A stretch of DNA of 64,000 nucleotides from PFJX01 sp031426815 (GCA_031426815.1 JASJPG010000027.1:62001-126000); one strand, 5' to 3'; positions 51,141-61,211 are shown, counted from the stretch's first letter. Notes: generated by a model from the sequence alone, not told the origin. Translations and numbers: made by a program.

Positions 51141-53171
51141 ATGGCCGAGCCGGAATCCCTCTCGGGTAGCGCAGGCGGTGCGGACATCCAGTCCTCGCGC
51201 TTCTTGTGGCTGATCGGGATTTTCGTCATCAGCCTGACCCTGGTGGTCGGACTGAAGATGTTCTTCTCGCATCTTTACGACGAAATCGGCGCGCGCAGCG
51301 CCAACGAACGCGCCCGCCTGTTCATCGGCGAAGAGCTCGTCAGCGGCCTGCTGCGTATCGAGAAGGATGTTTATCAGATGAACACCCTGACCAGCCCGGT
51401 CGCTCAGGCCCGGCTGGAACAGCATATCAGCGAGCATGTCGCCAAGATGCGCCACGACCTGGGCGTGCTGAAGAACGGCGGCCGCGTCAGGCAAGTCGTG
51501 TATCTCAACATCGAAGGCCATGACCAGATGGTGCGCGAAGTGGACTACCGGCCGGACCCGGCTGCGCGCGGCTATGTCATGGAATTGATCGAAATCGCGC
51601 CGCAACTCGATCAGGTGCTGGACAAGACTCGCGGCCTGCGCAAACTACTCGCACAGCGGACGCAACTGCGCGACAGTAACGACAGCAAGGGCCTGTTCGC
51701 GCTGGAACATGAAATCGCGGTGTATCTGAAACACATCCCGCCCTATTTCTTTCGCCTGAACGAAAACGCCAACCGCTTGTTCTTTGACAGCAGCGACCGC
51801 CTGAAAGAACTGGAACGGCAACTCGCGACGCAACGGGAGGGGTTCAAGACCACGGAAATGGGCCTGGTCGCGTTGATCATCGTCCTGGCCACGCTGGCCG
51901 GCTTCGTCTTCGCCCGCCAGATCAATGAAGCCAACCGACGCTTGCATCTGGCCCTGAACGAAATGCGCGCCGCCAAGGAAGAAGCAGAACGCGCCAGCCG
52001 CTCGAAATCGGATTTCGTCTCACGCATGAGCCATGAACTGCGCACGCCGATGAACGCCATCCTCGGCTTCGCGCAGTTGCTGGAAAGCGAGGAGCTGACG
52101 CCGGAACACCGCGATTACGTCGGCGAAATCAACCGCGCCGGCGCACATTTGCTCGAACTGATCAACAAGGTGCTCGATCTGGCCAAGATCGAAGCCGGCA
52201 AGATGACCATCGAGCACATCCCGTTCGACCTGCGCCACACCCTGAACGAAGTCGCCGCGCTGGTTTCCGAACGCGCCAGGGCCAAAGGCATCGATCTGCG
52301 CTTCCATGCTTCGCCCGAATTGCCCGCGCGCGTCATGGGCGATCCGACACATTTGCGCCAGGTATTGATCAACCTGATCGGCAATGCCGAAAAATTTACT
52401 CACGTTGGCGGCATCGACATCCGCATCGAACCCGTCGATGACGCCTCACGCATCAGCTACAGCGTGCGCGACACCGGCATCGGCATGGATGCACCGACGC
52501 TGGCGCGCCTGTTCCAACCTTTCGCCCAGGCCGACGAATCGACCACCCGGAAATTCGGCGGCACCGGCCTGGGCCTGAAGATTTCGCAAGATCTGGTACA
52601 CGCGATGGGTGGCGATATCCAGGTCGAAAGCGAGGCCGGTATCGGCAGTCGGTTCTGGTTCACCTTGCCCGCCACTCCCGCGCCAGAGGCAATCGGCGAC
52701 ACCGCGCCGCCCCTGAATATCGTGGTTGCGACTGCTGAAACCCCACCTGATCCGGCAGTCGCCGCAGAAACCGTCGTTGCAGACGAAACCGCCTTGCATG
52801 GCCATGTCCTGCTGGTCGAAGACAACCGCATCAACCAGATGGTCGCCACCCGCATGCTGGGCAAGCTCGGCTTGAGCTACGACATTGCCAACCACGGCGG
52901 CGAAGCGCTGCAGCGACTGCAGGAACGCGACTACGCCTTGATCCTGATGGATATGGAAATGCCGGAAATGGACGGCCAGGAAGCCACCCGCCGGATTCGG
53001 GCAATGGAATCGGACACCGGCAAACCACGCATGCCGATCATCGCCATGACCGCCAACGCCCTGCATGAAGACCGCGAACACTGCCTGGCCAGCGGCATGG
53101 ACGACCATATCTCGAAACCGGTCGAACTGGCCCGGCTCAGCGAAGTGCTGCGGCGCTGGCTACCGGGGTGA
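51141..53171 (+). CDS. Hybrid histidine kinase (HisKA-HATPase-REC)
   Basis: This 676-residue protein has a membrane helix near residues 22-42, a periplasmic helical domain of about 190 residues and a second helix near 235-255. It then has a HisKA domain with phospho-acceptor H298 (FVSRMSHELRTPMNAILGFA), an HATPase_c with N box LRQVLINLIGNAEKF and G boxes DTGIGMD and GGTGLGLKIS, and a C-terminal receiver with D604 (LILMDMEMPEMDG). Its position behind a solute-binding protein suggests a periplasmic-protein-coupled sensor. Confidence 0.93.
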   Translation: MAEPESLSGSAGGADIQSSRFLWLIGIFVISLTLVVGLKMFFSHLYDEIGARSANERARLFIGEELVSGLLRIEKDVYQMNTLTSPVAQARLEQHISEHVAKMRHDLGVLKNGGRVRQVVYLNIEGHDQMVREVDYRPDPAARGYVMELIEIAPQLDQVLDKTRGLRKLLAQRTQLRDSNDSKGLFALEHEIAVYLKHIPPYFFRLNENANRLFFDSSDRLKELERQLATQREGFKTTEMGLVALIIVLATLAGFVFARQINEANRRLHLALNEMRAAKEEAERASRSKSDFVSRMSHELRTPMNAILGFAQLLESEELTPEHRDYVGEINRAGAHLLELINKVLDLAKIEAGKMTIEHIPFDLRHTLNEVAALVSERARAKGIDLRFHASPELPARVMGDPTHLRQVLINLIGNAEKFTHVGGIDIRIEPVDDASRISYSVRDTGIGMDAPTLARLFQPFAQADESTTRKFGGTGLGLKISQDLVHAMGGDIQVESEAGIGSRFWFTLPATPAPEAIGDTAPPLNIVVATAETPPDPAVAAETVVADETALHGHVLLVEDNRINQMVATRMLGKLGLSYDIANHGGEALQRLQERDYALILMDMEMPEMDGQEATRRIRAMESDTGKPRMPIIAMTANALHEDREHCLASGMDDHISKPVELARLSEVLRRWLPG

Positions 53172-53190
53172 CGGCACGGGCGCACTAGGT

Positions 53191-53270
53191 GCGCCTTCCA
53201 AGGCGCGATTGTTCCGGACTTCGCGCCTTGGAAGGCGCCCCTACGACACCGCAACTGAGCGAAATAGGTT
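53191..53270. repeat. Palindromic dispersed repeat, copy 3
   Basis: The core GCGCCTTCCAAGGCGCGA ... TCGCGCCTTGGAAGGCGC (53191-53238) is followed by the same right flank as copy 1 (CCTACGACACCGCAACTGAG, then CGAAATAGG). It lies 20 bases after the hybrid kinase stop. Confidence 0.85.
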
Positions 53271-53333
53271 TATTCAAGGTTCCTTAAGGGTTTTCCGATA
53301 TCTTTCCAAACTCTCGTTGCGGAAAGGGTTGCC

Positions 53334-55934
53334 ATGGTCGGACAAGGTCGGTGCCCGGAGGAGGTTGCGTCGCAGCTACGCGAGCAGGCGGAGGCACAAC
53401 TTGCCGAAGTGCCGCCGCGCCAGTCCGAGCGTTCGGTCGCGGCCGACCTGCACGAACTACAGGTCCACCAGATCGAACTGGAAATGCAGAACGAGACGCT
53501 GCGCCAGGCCCAGATCGAGCTGGAAACATCGCGCGACCGGTATGTCGACCTCTACGAATTTGCCCCGGTGGCGTATCTCACCCTGTCGCGTAGCGGCATG
53601 ATCGAACAGATCAACCTCACCGGCGCGGCGTTGCTGGGCGAGGATCGCAAGAAACTGCGGCAGCAGCGTTTTATCGGCTATGTCGCCGCCGAGGACAAGG
53701 AACGCTGGCAACGCGAATTCATGTGCATCGCGCAGCATGTAGAAAAACAGAGTTGCGAACTGACCATGCAGCGCGCCGACAGCAGCCGTTTTTCCGCCCA
53801 TCTCGATTGTCTGTATCTGGTTGACGAAACGCCGCAGGTGCGCATCGTGCTGAGCGATGTCAGCGTCCAGAAGCAGGCAGATCAGTTGGCGTTGCGCTTC
53901 GGGCGCCTGCTGCAAAGTTCGTTCAACGAAATTTATCTGTTCGATGCCGCATCGCTGCAATTCCTGGAGGTGAGCGCCGGCGCCATGCAGAACCTGGGCT
54001 ATTCGAGCCAGGAACTGAACCAACTGACGCCGCTGGATCTGAAGCCGGCTTTCAGCCGGGAGCGTTTCGAGCGCTTGATCGCGCCGTTGCGCGCCGGCGA
54101 ACAGGCTTCTCTGCTGTTCGAGACAATTCATCGCCGCAAGGATGGCTCCACCTATCCGGTCGAGGTACGCCTGCAATTGATGCAGACCCAGCCGCCGGTG
54201 TTTCTCGCGGTCATTCTCGACATCGGCGAACGCCGCCGCGCCGAGGGAGAGTTACGCATCGCCGCCATCGCCTTCGAGTCGCAGGAAGGCATGATCGTGA
54301 CCGACGTGCACGGCATCATCGTCCGCGTCAACCAGGCCTTCACGCGCCTGACCGGATATCGCGCCGAGGAAGCCATCGGCCAGTCCCCGGCGTTGCTCAG
54401 TTCCGGCCGTCACGACAAGTCGTTCTACGACCTGATGTGGCAGAGCCTGCGGGAAACGGGTTATTGGCAAGGCGAGATGTGGAACCGGCGCAAGAACGGC
54501 AAGATCTACGCCGAGTGGTTGACCATTTCTGCCGTCAAAGGCCTCACCGGAGCAACAACCCACTACGTCGCCGCCTTTTCCGAGATCACCCGGAACCAGG
54601 AAGCGCAGGCCGAGATCCACCGTCTGGCCTATTACGACCCGCTCACCCATCTGCCCAACCGCCGCCTGCTGCATGATCGGCTCGGCCAGGCGCTGATTGG
54701 CAGCACGCGCGGCGGACACCATGGCGCGGTGATGTTCCTCGATCTGGACCACTTCAAGAATCTCAACGACACGCGCGGCCACGCGGTCGGCGACCTGTTG
54801 CTGGTCGAGGTGGCGCGGCGCCTGCAACACGGAGTGCGCGAGGGCGACACCATTTCTCGCCTGGGCGGCGACGAATTCGTCGTCGTGCTGGAAGATTTGA
54901 GCGCGGATGCCGCCGAAGCCGGCACCCAGGCCTGGCTGGTCGGTGAGAAGGTGCGCGAGACGCTGGCGCGGCCCTACGAACTGGACGGCCACGAATACCA
55001 CTGCACTGGCAGCCTTGGCGTCACGCTGTTCAGCGACCATCGGGAGTCGATCGAAGCGCTGCTCAAGCAGGCCGATCTGGCGCTGTACCAGGCCAAGCGC
55101 GCCGGCCGCAACTGCCTGCGCTTCTTCGATCCGGCCATGCAGTCGGCGCTGGACGAGCTCAGCGCGCTGGAAGCCGATCTGCGCAACGCGCTGAAACTCG
55201 GTCAATTGCAGTTGCATTACCAGGCGCAGATGGACAATACGCGGCGTGTGATCGGCGCCGAGGCGTTGCTGCGCTGGCAGCATCCGCAACGCGGCGCGGT
55301 CGCGCCGGACCTGTTCATCCCGCTGGCGGAGGACACCGGTTTGATCCTGCCGATCGGCCGCTGGGTGCTGGAGACTGCCTGCGTCCAGATCAAGGCCTGG
55401 TCGGCACATGCCGCCACTTGCGATTTGCGGCTGGCGGTCAATGTCAGCGCGCGCCAGTTCCGCCAGACCGGCTTCGTTGCCGAGGTCAAGCAAGTGCTGG
55501 CCGAGACCGGCGCCGATCCGACCCGTCTGAAGATCGAGTTGACCGAGAGTCTGGTGATCGAGAACGTGGTCGATACCATTGCCCGCATGCAGGAACTGAA
55601 GGCCCTGGGCATCGGTTTCTCGATGGACGACTTCGGCACCGGTTTTTCCTCGCTGTCCTACCTCAAGCGTTTGCCGCTGGACCAACTCAAGATCGATCGT
55701 TCCTTCGTCGCCGATCTGGCCAGCGATGCGCACGATGCCGCGATCGTGCAGACCATCATCACGATGGGCCACACGCTGGGTCTGCACGTGATCGCCGAAG
55801 GCGTCGAAACCCTGGCGCAACTGGAGCGGCTCGACCAGTACGGCTGCGCCGCCTATCAGGGCTATTTGTTCAGCCGGGCGTTGCCGCTGGCGGAGTTCGA
55901 ACGGTTGCTGGCGGGGTCGGTCGCCGCCCTGTAG
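53334..55934 (+). CDS. PAS-GGDEF-EAL c-di-GMP signalling protein
   Basis: This 866-residue cytoplasmic protein has an N-terminal coiled coil, three PAS domains (about residues 65-180, 190-305 and 310-430), a GGDEF domain with intact RLGGDEFVVV and an RxxD inhibitory site (REGD) five residues before GGDEF. The EAL domain has GAEALLRWQHP, LTESLVIENV and MDDFGTGFSSLSYLKRLPLD. All key residues of both domains are visible, so it may both make and degrade c-di-GMP. A repeat copy begins on its stop codon. Confidence 0.93.
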   Translation: MVGQGRCPEEVASQLREQAEAQLAEVPPRQSERSVAADLHELQVHQIELEMQNETLRQAQIELETSRDRYVDLYEFAPVAYLTLSRSGMIEQINLTGAALLGEDRKKLRQQRFIGYVAAEDKERWQREFMCIAQHVEKQSCELTMQRADSSRFSAHLDCLYLVDETPQVRIVLSDVSVQKQADQLALRFGRLLQSSFNEIYLFDAASLQFLEVSAGAMQNLGYSSQELNQLTPLDLKPAFSRERFERLIAPLRAGEQASLLFETIHRRKDGSTYPVEVRLQLMQTQPPVFLAVILDIGERRRAEGELRIAAIAFESQEGMIVTDVHGIIVRVNQAFTRLTGYRAEEAIGQSPALLSSGRHDKSFYDLMWQSLRETGYWQGEMWNRRKNGKIYAEWLTISAVKGLTGATTHYVAAFSEITRNQEAQAEIHRLAYYDPLTHLPNRRLLHDRLGQALIGSTRGGHHGAVMFLDLDHFKNLNDTRGHAVGDLLLVEVARRLQHGVREGDTISRLGGDEFVVVLEDLSADAAEAGTQAWLVGEKVRETLARPYELDGHEYHCTGSLGVTLFSDHRESIEALLKQADLALYQAKRAGRNCLRFFDPAMQSALDELSALEADLRNALKLGQLQLHYQAQMDNTRRVIGAEALLRWQHPQRGAVAPDLFIPLAEDTGLILPIGRWVLETACVQIKAWSAHAATCDLRLAVNVSARQFRQTGFVAEVKQVLAETGADPTRLKIELTESLVIENVVDTIARMQELKALGIGFSMDDFGTGFSSLSYLKRLPLDQLKIDRSFVADLASDAHDAAIVQTIITMGHTLGLHVIAEGVETLAQLERLDQYGCAAYQGYLFSRALPLAEFERLLAGSVAAL

Positions 55935-55991
55935 GAGCCCCTTCCAAGGCGCGAAGTCCGGTAACAATCGCGCCTTGGAAGGCGCTCCTAC
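55931..55991. repeat. Palindromic dispersed repeat, copy 4 (inverted)
   Basis: GTAGGAGCCCCTTCCAAGGC ... CGCGCCTTGGAAGGCGCTCC is the same palindrome in the opposite orientation to copies 1 and 3: its centre reads GAAGTCCGGTAACAATC. It is followed by the reverse complement of the copy 1 left flank (CGCGGGGTGTCCCACTCATC). It overlaps the stop codon of the upstream gene. Confidence 0.85.
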
Positions 55992-56145
55992 GCGGGGTGT
56001 CCCACTCATCCGGAGGGTGCAGGATCAAACTGCCTCAAGTTTGCCGGGCAGGCGGCCGATAGATGCCACACCCGGACACCGCCCATTCGTTTAATGAGTG
56101 GTGCATATCCCTTAACAATCAAGTTGTTGCATACGAGGCAAGCGC

Positions 56146-59100
56146 TTGAGAATCCTTTACATCGAGGACAATCCGATCGATGCCGCACTGGCACGGAACG
56201 TCCTTGCGCGGGCAGCGCCGGAGTATGTCGTCGAGGTGGTTACCAGCAAGGCCGCAGCGCTGGCGCGCCTGGTCGATGCGAGCGATCTCGATGCGGTGAT
56301 CTGCGATCTGACCCTGCCGGATGGTTCCGGGTTGGCGCTGCTCGGCCACATTCGCTCGCGCCGTCTGCCGCTGGCGGTGGTGATCCTGACCGGGACGGGC
56401 GATCAGGAAGCGGTGTCGGCGGCGCTCAAGGCCGGCGCCGATGCCTATCTGATCAAGCACACGCAGCCGCTCGATCTGCTGCCACGTATCCTCGCGCATG
56501 CCCTGGCCAATATGCGCACCGGCGGCGCCTACCGGATTCGGCCGCTGAAAGTGCTGTACGCCGAGGATGACCTCGCCGATATCGAGCTGACCCGCCGTCA
56601 TCTGGCGCAGCATGCGCCGCATATCCAGCTCGATGCGGTGCATGACTTTGCCGACGTGCTGGCGGCTTTGCCGCAGCATGCCGATACGGCTTGCGACTAT
56701 GACGCAGTGTTGCTGGATTACCTGTTGCCGGACGGCAATGCGCTGGATGTGGTCAAGATGTTGCGCCGCCAACGCGGTCTCGACCTGCCGCTGCTTCTGG
56801 TCACCGGTACGGGCAGCGAGGAAATTGCGGCGCGCGCCTTGTCGCTCGGCATCGACGATTACCTGGTCAAACAACCGGGCTATCTGCACAAATTGCCGGC
56901 TGCCATCGAGAGCGTCTGCCATCGCAGCGAATTGCTGCATGAAAGGGCATCGCTGCAGGAGAGCGAACAGCGCGTCCGGCTGCTGCTCGATTCCGCCGCC
57001 GAGGCGATCTACGGCGTCGATCTGGACGGCTGTTGCACCTTCGTCAATTCGGCCTGCCTGAAGCTGCTGGGTTACCAGCACGCGGATGAACTGATCGGCC
57101 GCCATATCCACGAACTGATCCATCACTCGCACCCCGACGGCACGCACTACCCGAGCCAGGAATGCCGGATTTATCAGGCTTATCTGCACGACCAGGAAAT
57201 CCATCTCGACGATGAGGTGTTCTGGCACAAGGACGGCCATCCGGTGCCGGTGGAGTGCTGGTCATATCCGATGCACCGCGACGGGCGCGTGGTCGGCTCG
57301 GTGGCGACTTTCTTCGATATTTCCGCGCGCAAACGCGCCGAGGAGCGTTTGCATCTGGCCTCGCTGGTGTTCGAAAACACCCGCGACAGCCTGATGATCA
57401 CCGACCCGGACGGCCATATCCTCAACGTCAACCGCGCCTTTTGTGAGATCACCGGCTACAGCGAAGAAGAAGTGCGCGGGCAACGTCCCAACCTGCTCCG
57501 TTCCGGCCGGCACGACGCCGCGTTCTACCAGGTCATGTGGTCGGAAATCCGCACTGCCGGCATTTGGCAGGGCGAAATCTGGAACCGGCGCAAGAACGGC
57601 GAAACCTATCCGGAATGGCTCACCATCAATTGCGTGCGCGACAGCTGGGGCGCGATCAGCCATTACGTCGGCGTTTCCACCGATCTGAGCCAGATCAAGC
57701 GCAGCGAGGCGCAGCTTGACCATCTCGCGCACCACGATCCACTCACCGATCTGCCCAACCGGGCGATGCTGCAAACCCGGCTGGCGCACGCACTGGAGCG
57801 GGCCAGGCGGACGGGCAAACGGATCGGCGTGCTGCACATCGATCTGGACCATTTCAAGCACGTCAACGACAGCCTCGGTCCGGCTTCGGGCGATGCCCTG
57901 CTGCAGGCCGTGGTGCAGCGTTTGCACGGCCGGGTACGCAAGGAAGACATCCTGGGCCGCCTCGGCGGCGACGATTTTCTGTTGATGCTGGAAGCCATCG
58001 CAGAATCCGGCGAGATCGCGGAAGTCGCGCGCGATCTGCTCGACTTGCTGGCGCCGCCGTTCGCTTGCCGGGATGCGATGAATCTCGCGCACGATGTTTT
58101 CCTGGGCGCCTCCATCGGCATCAGCGTTTTTCCCGACGACGGCGACAGCGTCATCGAGTTGCTGCGCGATGCCGAGGTTGCCATGTACCGCAGCAAGGAA
58201 CGCGGCCGCAACCGCTTCTGTTTCTACACTGCCGACATGAATGCCGATGCGCTGGTTATGCTCGAACTGGAGGCTGACTTGCGGCGTGCGCTGGAGCGCA
58301 ACGAGCTGGAACTGCACTACCAGCCCAAGGTGGATCTGCACAGCGGCCATATCATCGGCGCGGAAGCCCTGTTGCGCTGGCACCGCAACCGTCAGGGCGA
58401 TGGGCTGGGCAAGATGACCGCGCCGGGGCAATTCATTCCGCTCGCGGAAAAAACCGGCCTGATCGTGCCGATCGGCGCCTGGGTCATCGACACCGCCTGC
58501 GCGCAGCTGCGGGCCTGGCTGGACCAAGGTCTGAGCGATGTGCGCCTGGCGGTCAACGTGTCGGGCTGCCAACTGCGCATCGCCGATTTCGACACCCAGC
58601 TTGCCGCCACGCTGGCGCGGCACGGCGTCCCTGCCCAGCATCTGGAGCTGGAGCTGACCGAAAGCATCCTGATGCAAGACCCGGACGCCGCCGCTGCCCT
58701 GCTCAAGCGGCTCAAGGCCATCGGCGTGAAGCTGTCGCTCGACGATTTCGGCACCGGTTATTCCAGCCTCGCTTATCTGAGCCGCTTCCCGATCGATGTC
58801 CTCAAGATCGATCAATCGTTCGTGCGCGATATTGTCACCGACCCCGATGCGGCCGGCATCGTGTCGGCCGTCATCGGCCTGGCTCAGCGTATGGATTTGA
58901 GAACGATCGCGGAAGGCGTCGAAACCGAGGCGCAACTGGGCTATCTGAGAAAGCTCGGCTGCGAAGTGATGCAGGGCTATTACTTCAGCCGGCCGGTGCC
59001 GGAAGCCGAGTTCACCGCCATGCTGCGCGACGGCAAATGCCTGCCGGCGCTGGCCGTTGTCGTGCAACAAGAGCGCACGCTGCTGTTGGTGGATGACGAG

Positions 59101-59490
59101 GCCGGCATCCTGGCCGCATTGCGCCGCATGCTGCGCAATGAAGGCTACCGCGTGCTGACCGCCGCCAGCGCGCGCGAAGGCCTGGAAATCCTGGCCCGGA
59201 ACGAGGTCCAGGTGATCCTGTCCGATCAACGCATGCCGGAGATGACCGGCACCGAGTTCCTCGGCCGGGTCAAGCAACTGCATCCCGATACCGTACGCAT
59301 CGTGCTGTCCGGTTACGCCGAACTGGAAAGCATCATCGAAGCGGTCAATCAGGGCGCGATCTACAAATTCCTCATCAAACCGTGGGACGACGACTTGTTG
59401 CGCGGCCATATTCGCGATGCCTTCCGTTATCACGACGCGGTGCTGAAGCCGCGTGGCAATGCTTACGACGAGACCAACCATGCCCGCTAA
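56146..59490 (+). CDS. REC-REC-PAS-PAS-GGDEF-EAL-REC multidomain regulator
   Basis: This 1114-residue protein has two N-terminal receivers (residues 1-125, ICDLTLPDGSG; and 130-260, LLDYLLPDGNA), two PAS domains (about 270-520) and a GGDEF domain whose motif reads GGDDF with an RxxD site (RKED) before it. An EAL domain follows (GAEALLRWHRN, LDDFGTGYSSLAYLSRFPID). The C-terminal receiver has LVDDEAGILAALRRML, LSDQRMPEMTG and the lysine of LIKPWDDD. The start is a TTG with GAGG upstream, since MRILYIEDNPID is the natural receiver start. The GGDDF variant may lower cyclase activity. Confidence 0.9.
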   Translation: MRILYIEDNPIDAALARNVLARAAPEYVVEVVTSKAAALARLVDASDLDAVICDLTLPDGSGLALLGHIRSRRLPLAVVILTGTGDQEAVSAALKAGADAYLIKHTQPLDLLPRILAHALANMRTGGAYRIRPLKVLYAEDDLADIELTRRHLAQHAPHIQLDAVHDFADVLAALPQHADTACDYDAVLLDYLLPDGNALDVVKMLRRQRGLDLPLLLVTGTGSEEIAARALSLGIDDYLVKQPGYLHKLPAAIESVCHRSELLHERASLQESEQRVRLLLDSAAEAIYGVDLDGCCTFVNSACLKLLGYQHADELIGRHIHELIHHSHPDGTHYPSQECRIYQAYLHDQEIHLDDEVFWHKDGHPVPVECWSYPMHRDGRVVGSVATFFDISARKRAEERLHLASLVFENTRDSLMITDPDGHILNVNRAFCEITGYSEEEVRGQRPNLLRSGRHDAAFYQVMWSEIRTAGIWQGEIWNRRKNGETYPEWLTINCVRDSWGAISHYVGVSTDLSQIKRSEAQLDHLAHHDPLTDLPNRAMLQTRLAHALERARRTGKRIGVLHIDLDHFKHVNDSLGPASGDALLQAVVQRLHGRVRKEDILGRLGGDDFLLMLEAIAESGEIAEVARDLLDLLAPPFACRDAMNLAHDVFLGASIGISVFPDDGDSVIELLRDAEVAMYRSKERGRNRFCFYTADMNADALVMLELEADLRRALERNELELHYQPKVDLHSGHIIGAEALLRWHRNRQGDGLGKMTAPGQFIPLAEKTGLIVPIGAWVIDTACAQLRAWLDQGLSDVRLAVNVSGCQLRIADFDTQLAATLARHGVPAQHLELELTESILMQDPDAAAALLKRLKAIGVKLSLDDFGTGYSSLAYLSRFPIDVLKIDQSFVRDIVTDPDAAGIVSAVIGLAQRMDLRTIAEGVETEAQLGYLRKLGCEVMQGYYFSRPVPEAEFTAMLRDGKCLPALAVVVQQERTLLLVDDEAGILAALRRMLRNEGYRVLTAASAREGLEILARNEVQVILSDQRMPEMTGTEFLGRVKQLHPDTVRIVLSGYAELESIIEAVNQGAIYKFLIKPWDDDLLRGHIRDAFRYHDAVLKPRGNAYDETNHAR

Positions 59491-60280
59491 CCGCCCGCAA
59501 ACCCTGCTCCTGGTCGATGACGAGACCAGCATACTTTCGGCCCTGAAGCGCCTGTTCCGCCGTGATGGCTATACCATCCTGGCCACCGACAACGCGGCAG
59601 AAGCCTTCGCGCTACTGGCCAGCCAGCCGGTCGACGTGATCCTGTCCGACCAGCGCATGCCCGGCATGAGTGGCGTCGAATTTCTGCGCCGGGTCAAGGA
59701 ATCCTATCCGGACACGGTGCGTATCGTGCTGTCCGGTTATACCGACCTGCAGTTCATCACCGATGCCATCAACGAAGGCGCGATCTACAAGTTCCTGACC
59801 AAGCCGTGGGACGACGCGCAATTGCGCGAACAGGTGCGCGAGGCGTTTCGCGGCAAGGAAATCGCCGATGAAAATCTGCGTCTGACCGCAGAGTTACGCA
59901 CCGCCAACGAAGAATTGCGGGCGTATGCCGAGGACAAGGAACGCCAGGCGCGGCAGATCGAAACCGTGCTCGATACCTTGCAGGAAGTCTTGCAGCTGAT
60001 TCCCTGGCCGATCGTCGGTGTCGATGAAGACGGCATGGTCGCCTTGTCCAACTCGGCGGCCGATGTGCAACTTGGCCCCGACGGCGGGCCGCTGCTGGGC
60101 ATGGATGCGGGCGAGGTGCTGCCGGAATGGATCGGCACCTGGTTGCACGACCCGGCCATGATTCCGGCGCGGATTCAACATGCGGGACAGCACTACCGCA
60201 TCATTTTCAAACCCATGGGGCAGCATTCCAGCTCGCGCGGCGCGTTGCTGGCCTTGCTGCCGTGCGAGGCCGCGGCATGA
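59480..60280 (+). CDS. Response regulator with C-terminal PAS-like region
   Basis: This 266-residue protein has an N-terminal receiver very like the C-terminal receiver of the preceding protein (LLLVDDETSILSALKRLFRR, LSDQRMPGMSG, FLTKPWDD). A coiled coil follows (residues 130-170), then a PAS-like segment (LQLIPWPIVGVDEDGMVALS). It has no HD-GYP or DNA-binding domain. The ATG at 59480 overlaps the previous gene by 11 bases. Confidence 0.85.
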   Translation: MPANRPQTLLLVDDETSILSALKRLFRRDGYTILATDNAAEAFALLASQPVDVILSDQRMPGMSGVEFLRRVKESYPDTVRIVLSGYTDLQFITDAINEGAIYKFLTKPWDDAQLREQVREAFRGKEIADENLRLTAELRTANEELRAYAEDKERQARQIETVLDTLQEVLQLIPWPIVGVDEDGMVALSNSAADVQLGPDGGPLLGMDAGEVLPEWIGTWLHDPAMIPARIQHAGQHYRIIFKPMGQHSSSRGALLALLPCEAAA

Positions 60281-60319
60281 ATCGGATGTGTTTTGGTTGG
60301 CTTGAGCGAGAGGTTGTCC

Positions 60320-61201
60320 ATGTCTGAATTGCCTGTGTTGACGCTCGATACCGTGTTGGCCGACATCCACCTATTGCCGTCGTTGCCGGCCGCGGTCGAT
60401 GCGCTTGTCGTCGCGCTGAGCAACGACAACATCAGCATCGACGAATTGGCGCAGGGTGTCGCCAAGGATCAAGCCCTCGCCGCGCGCGCGTTGCGGGTGG
60501 CGAATTCGGCCTTCTATGGCTTGCAGCACAAGGTGGCGAGCATTCACGAAGCCATCGTCGTGCTCGGCTTTCGCGCCGTGGGCAGTCTGGTGACGGCGGC
60601 TTCCGTCACCGGTTATTTCAAACCGAGTCCCGACAGCGGTTTCGATCTGCAGCGCTTCTGGTGCCACAGTTTCGGTGCCGCGCTGTGCGCCCGAGCGCTG
60701 GTACGCGGCCTGCATCCCAACCCGGCACGCCTGAACCCGGAAAGCGGTTTTACCGCCGGTTTGTTGCATGACATCGGTGCGTTGATGTTGGCCACGACGC
60801 ATCCCGCGCACTACGCCCGGGTCATCGCCATGAGCAACGAACAGGGCTGCCGGATTCAGCAGGCCGAGCGGCATGTGCTCGGCTTCGACCATGCTGCCGT
60901 CGGTGCGGCGCTGGCTGTGCGCTGGAGTTTTCCGCCCGATATCGTGCTCGCGGTGGCGCGCCATCACGAACCGGAAAGCGCCACCGGCGAGACGCTGGTC
61001 GACGTCGCCCATGCCGCCAACGCCCTGGCCTACGGGCTGGCCTGGCATGGGGATGCCGGCGCACCGTCGTGGACGCTGGAGGCCACGGTCGACCCGGCGG
61101 TCTGGCGGCGACTCGGTTTGAACGAAGATTCCCTGCACGACGTACTGGACGCAATCGCCCCGGAACATCAGGCCTATTGCGCCATGCTGGTGATGGATTG
61201 A
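60320..61201 (+). CDS. HDOD domain protein
   Basis: This 293-residue protein has an HDOD domain over about residues 10-205: LPSLPAAVDALVVAL, GVAKDQALAARALRVANSAF, SIHEAIVVLGFRAVGSLV and GLLHDIGALML. HDOD proteins act in signalling without a proven catalytic activity and often accompany c-di-GMP proteins. GAGAGG precedes the ATG at 60320. Confidence 0.88.
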   Translation: MSELPVLTLDTVLADIHLLPSLPAAVDALVVALSNDNISIDELAQGVAKDQALAARALRVANSAFYGLQHKVASIHEAIVVLGFRAVGSLVTAASVTGYFKPSPDSGFDLQRFWCHSFGAALCARALVRGLHPNPARLNPESGFTAGLLHDIGALMLATTHPAHYARVIAMSNEQGCRIQQAERHVLGFDHAAVGAALAVRWSFPPDIVLAVARHHEPESATGETLVDVAHAANALAYGLAWHGDAGAPSWTLEATVDPAVWRRLGLNEDSLHDVLDAIAPEHQAYCAMLVMD

Positions 61202-61211
61202 GGCCACAGCC

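Noticed and set aside
57262..59532. 756-codon open frame on the minus strand
   Set aside because: Antisense shadow of the REC/PAS/GGDEF/EAL gene; no recognisable domain.
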